Shown: positions 63,812 through 64,000 of the stretch, piece by piece
Position numbering within the stretch: position 1 is the first letter of the stretch
Layout: each line of letters opens with the position of its first letter
Assembly: GCA_026873275.1 (NCBI GenBank)
Contig: JANTUC010000008.1
Span: 1,178,001-1,242,000, forward strand
Length of the DNA: 64,000 nucleotides
Direction of reading: 5' to 3'
DNA from: Pseudopithomyces maydicus
Taxonomy: Eukaryota > Ascomycota > Dothideomycetes > Pleosporales > Didymosphaeriaceae
Position numbers and translations under genes: made by a program
The notes under the pieces: model-generated
Told to the model about the DNA's origin: nothing
Seen by the model: only the letters and a program-made list of their open reading frames with translations
Database searches by the model: none

Positions 63812-64000
63812 ATGGCAGAGAGCAAGCGTCAGAGCATCGCCGGCAAGATCGCGACGCCCAAGGTCGGCGGCCCCAAGGACGCCATCGACGGGGACTCGGT
63901 CTTGTACAAGGCCGTGGGCGCGCGGTAGGCCTCACTTTCTCTACTTCCCGTGTACGTGTGTGTGTGTCGACGACGACGACGCTGACTCCTGGCCAGCATC
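63812..64000 (+). CDS. First exon of an unidentified gene at the right edge
   Basis: ATG at 63812 opens MAESKRQSIAGKIATPKVGG, then DAIDGDSVLYKAVGA, ending at a GTAGGC donor (exon 63812-63924, phase 2). Read straight through, a stop follows two codons later, so splicing into sequence beyond the window is likely. Not recognised. High G/C at third positions and a pyrimidine-rich leader support a real gene. Confidence 0.5.

Overview
This window is nuclear DNA of a filamentous ascomycete. Nearly every gene is interrupted by short GT-AG introns (about 40-90 nt), many with CTAAC/CTGAC-like branch points close to the acceptor. The gene set is typically fungal: alternative NADH dehydrogenase, trehalose-6-phosphate synthase, VID27, RQC2, MCM4 and a GPI-type cysteine-rich surface protein. 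Protein similarity and the CTAGGTA-type palindromes in promoters suggest Dothideomycetes, perhaps Pleosporales; that is an inference. Exon coordinates were worked out by hand from splice signals, reading phase and family knowledge.

Layout. 0-2.1 kb: two genes for secreted cysteine-rich proteins, the first partial and poorly resolved. 2.5-8.8 kb: type II NADH dehydrogenase, arginase and an unrecognised conserved protein, all on the minus strand. 9.7-11.7 kb: a Ser/Thr/Pro-rich single-pass membrane protein whose frame is broken. 11.7-14.5 kb: an AT-rich, gene-poor island with a tRNA-Ala(AGC). 14.5-19.4 kb: a probable sugar-acid catabolic group (galactonate-dehydratase-like enzyme and DHDPS-family aldolase, divergent, plus an alpha/beta hydrolase), with CreA-type and CGG-N11-CCG motifs in the shared promoter. 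19.6-26.2 kb: MCM4, tubulin cofactor A, THO subunit 7 and elongin A. 27-32 kb: a four-helix membrane protein and an APC-family permease. 32.1-36 kb: about 3.9 kb without a recognisable gene. 36-46.5 kb: VID27, AP-1 beta adaptin, a HIRIP3/CHZ-like histone chaperone and TPS1. 47.3 kb: tRNA-Ser(GCT). 48-55.2 kb: RQC2, coatomer zeta and a mitochondrial helical-repeat protein. 55.2-62.1 kb: mostly non-coding, with one small Ser-rich ORF. 62.1-63.2 kb: an inositol-monophosphatase-family enzyme. The first exon of another gene lies at the right edge.

Two things stand out. First, the 14.5-19.4 kb group looks like a small regulated catabolic cluster beside an AT-rich island. Second, several genes, including one expected to be important for growth (AP-1 beta), are out of frame by one base at or near a homopolymer. 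Sequence or assembly error is the simplest explanation, but the alternatives (real pseudogenes, strain variation) can be tested.
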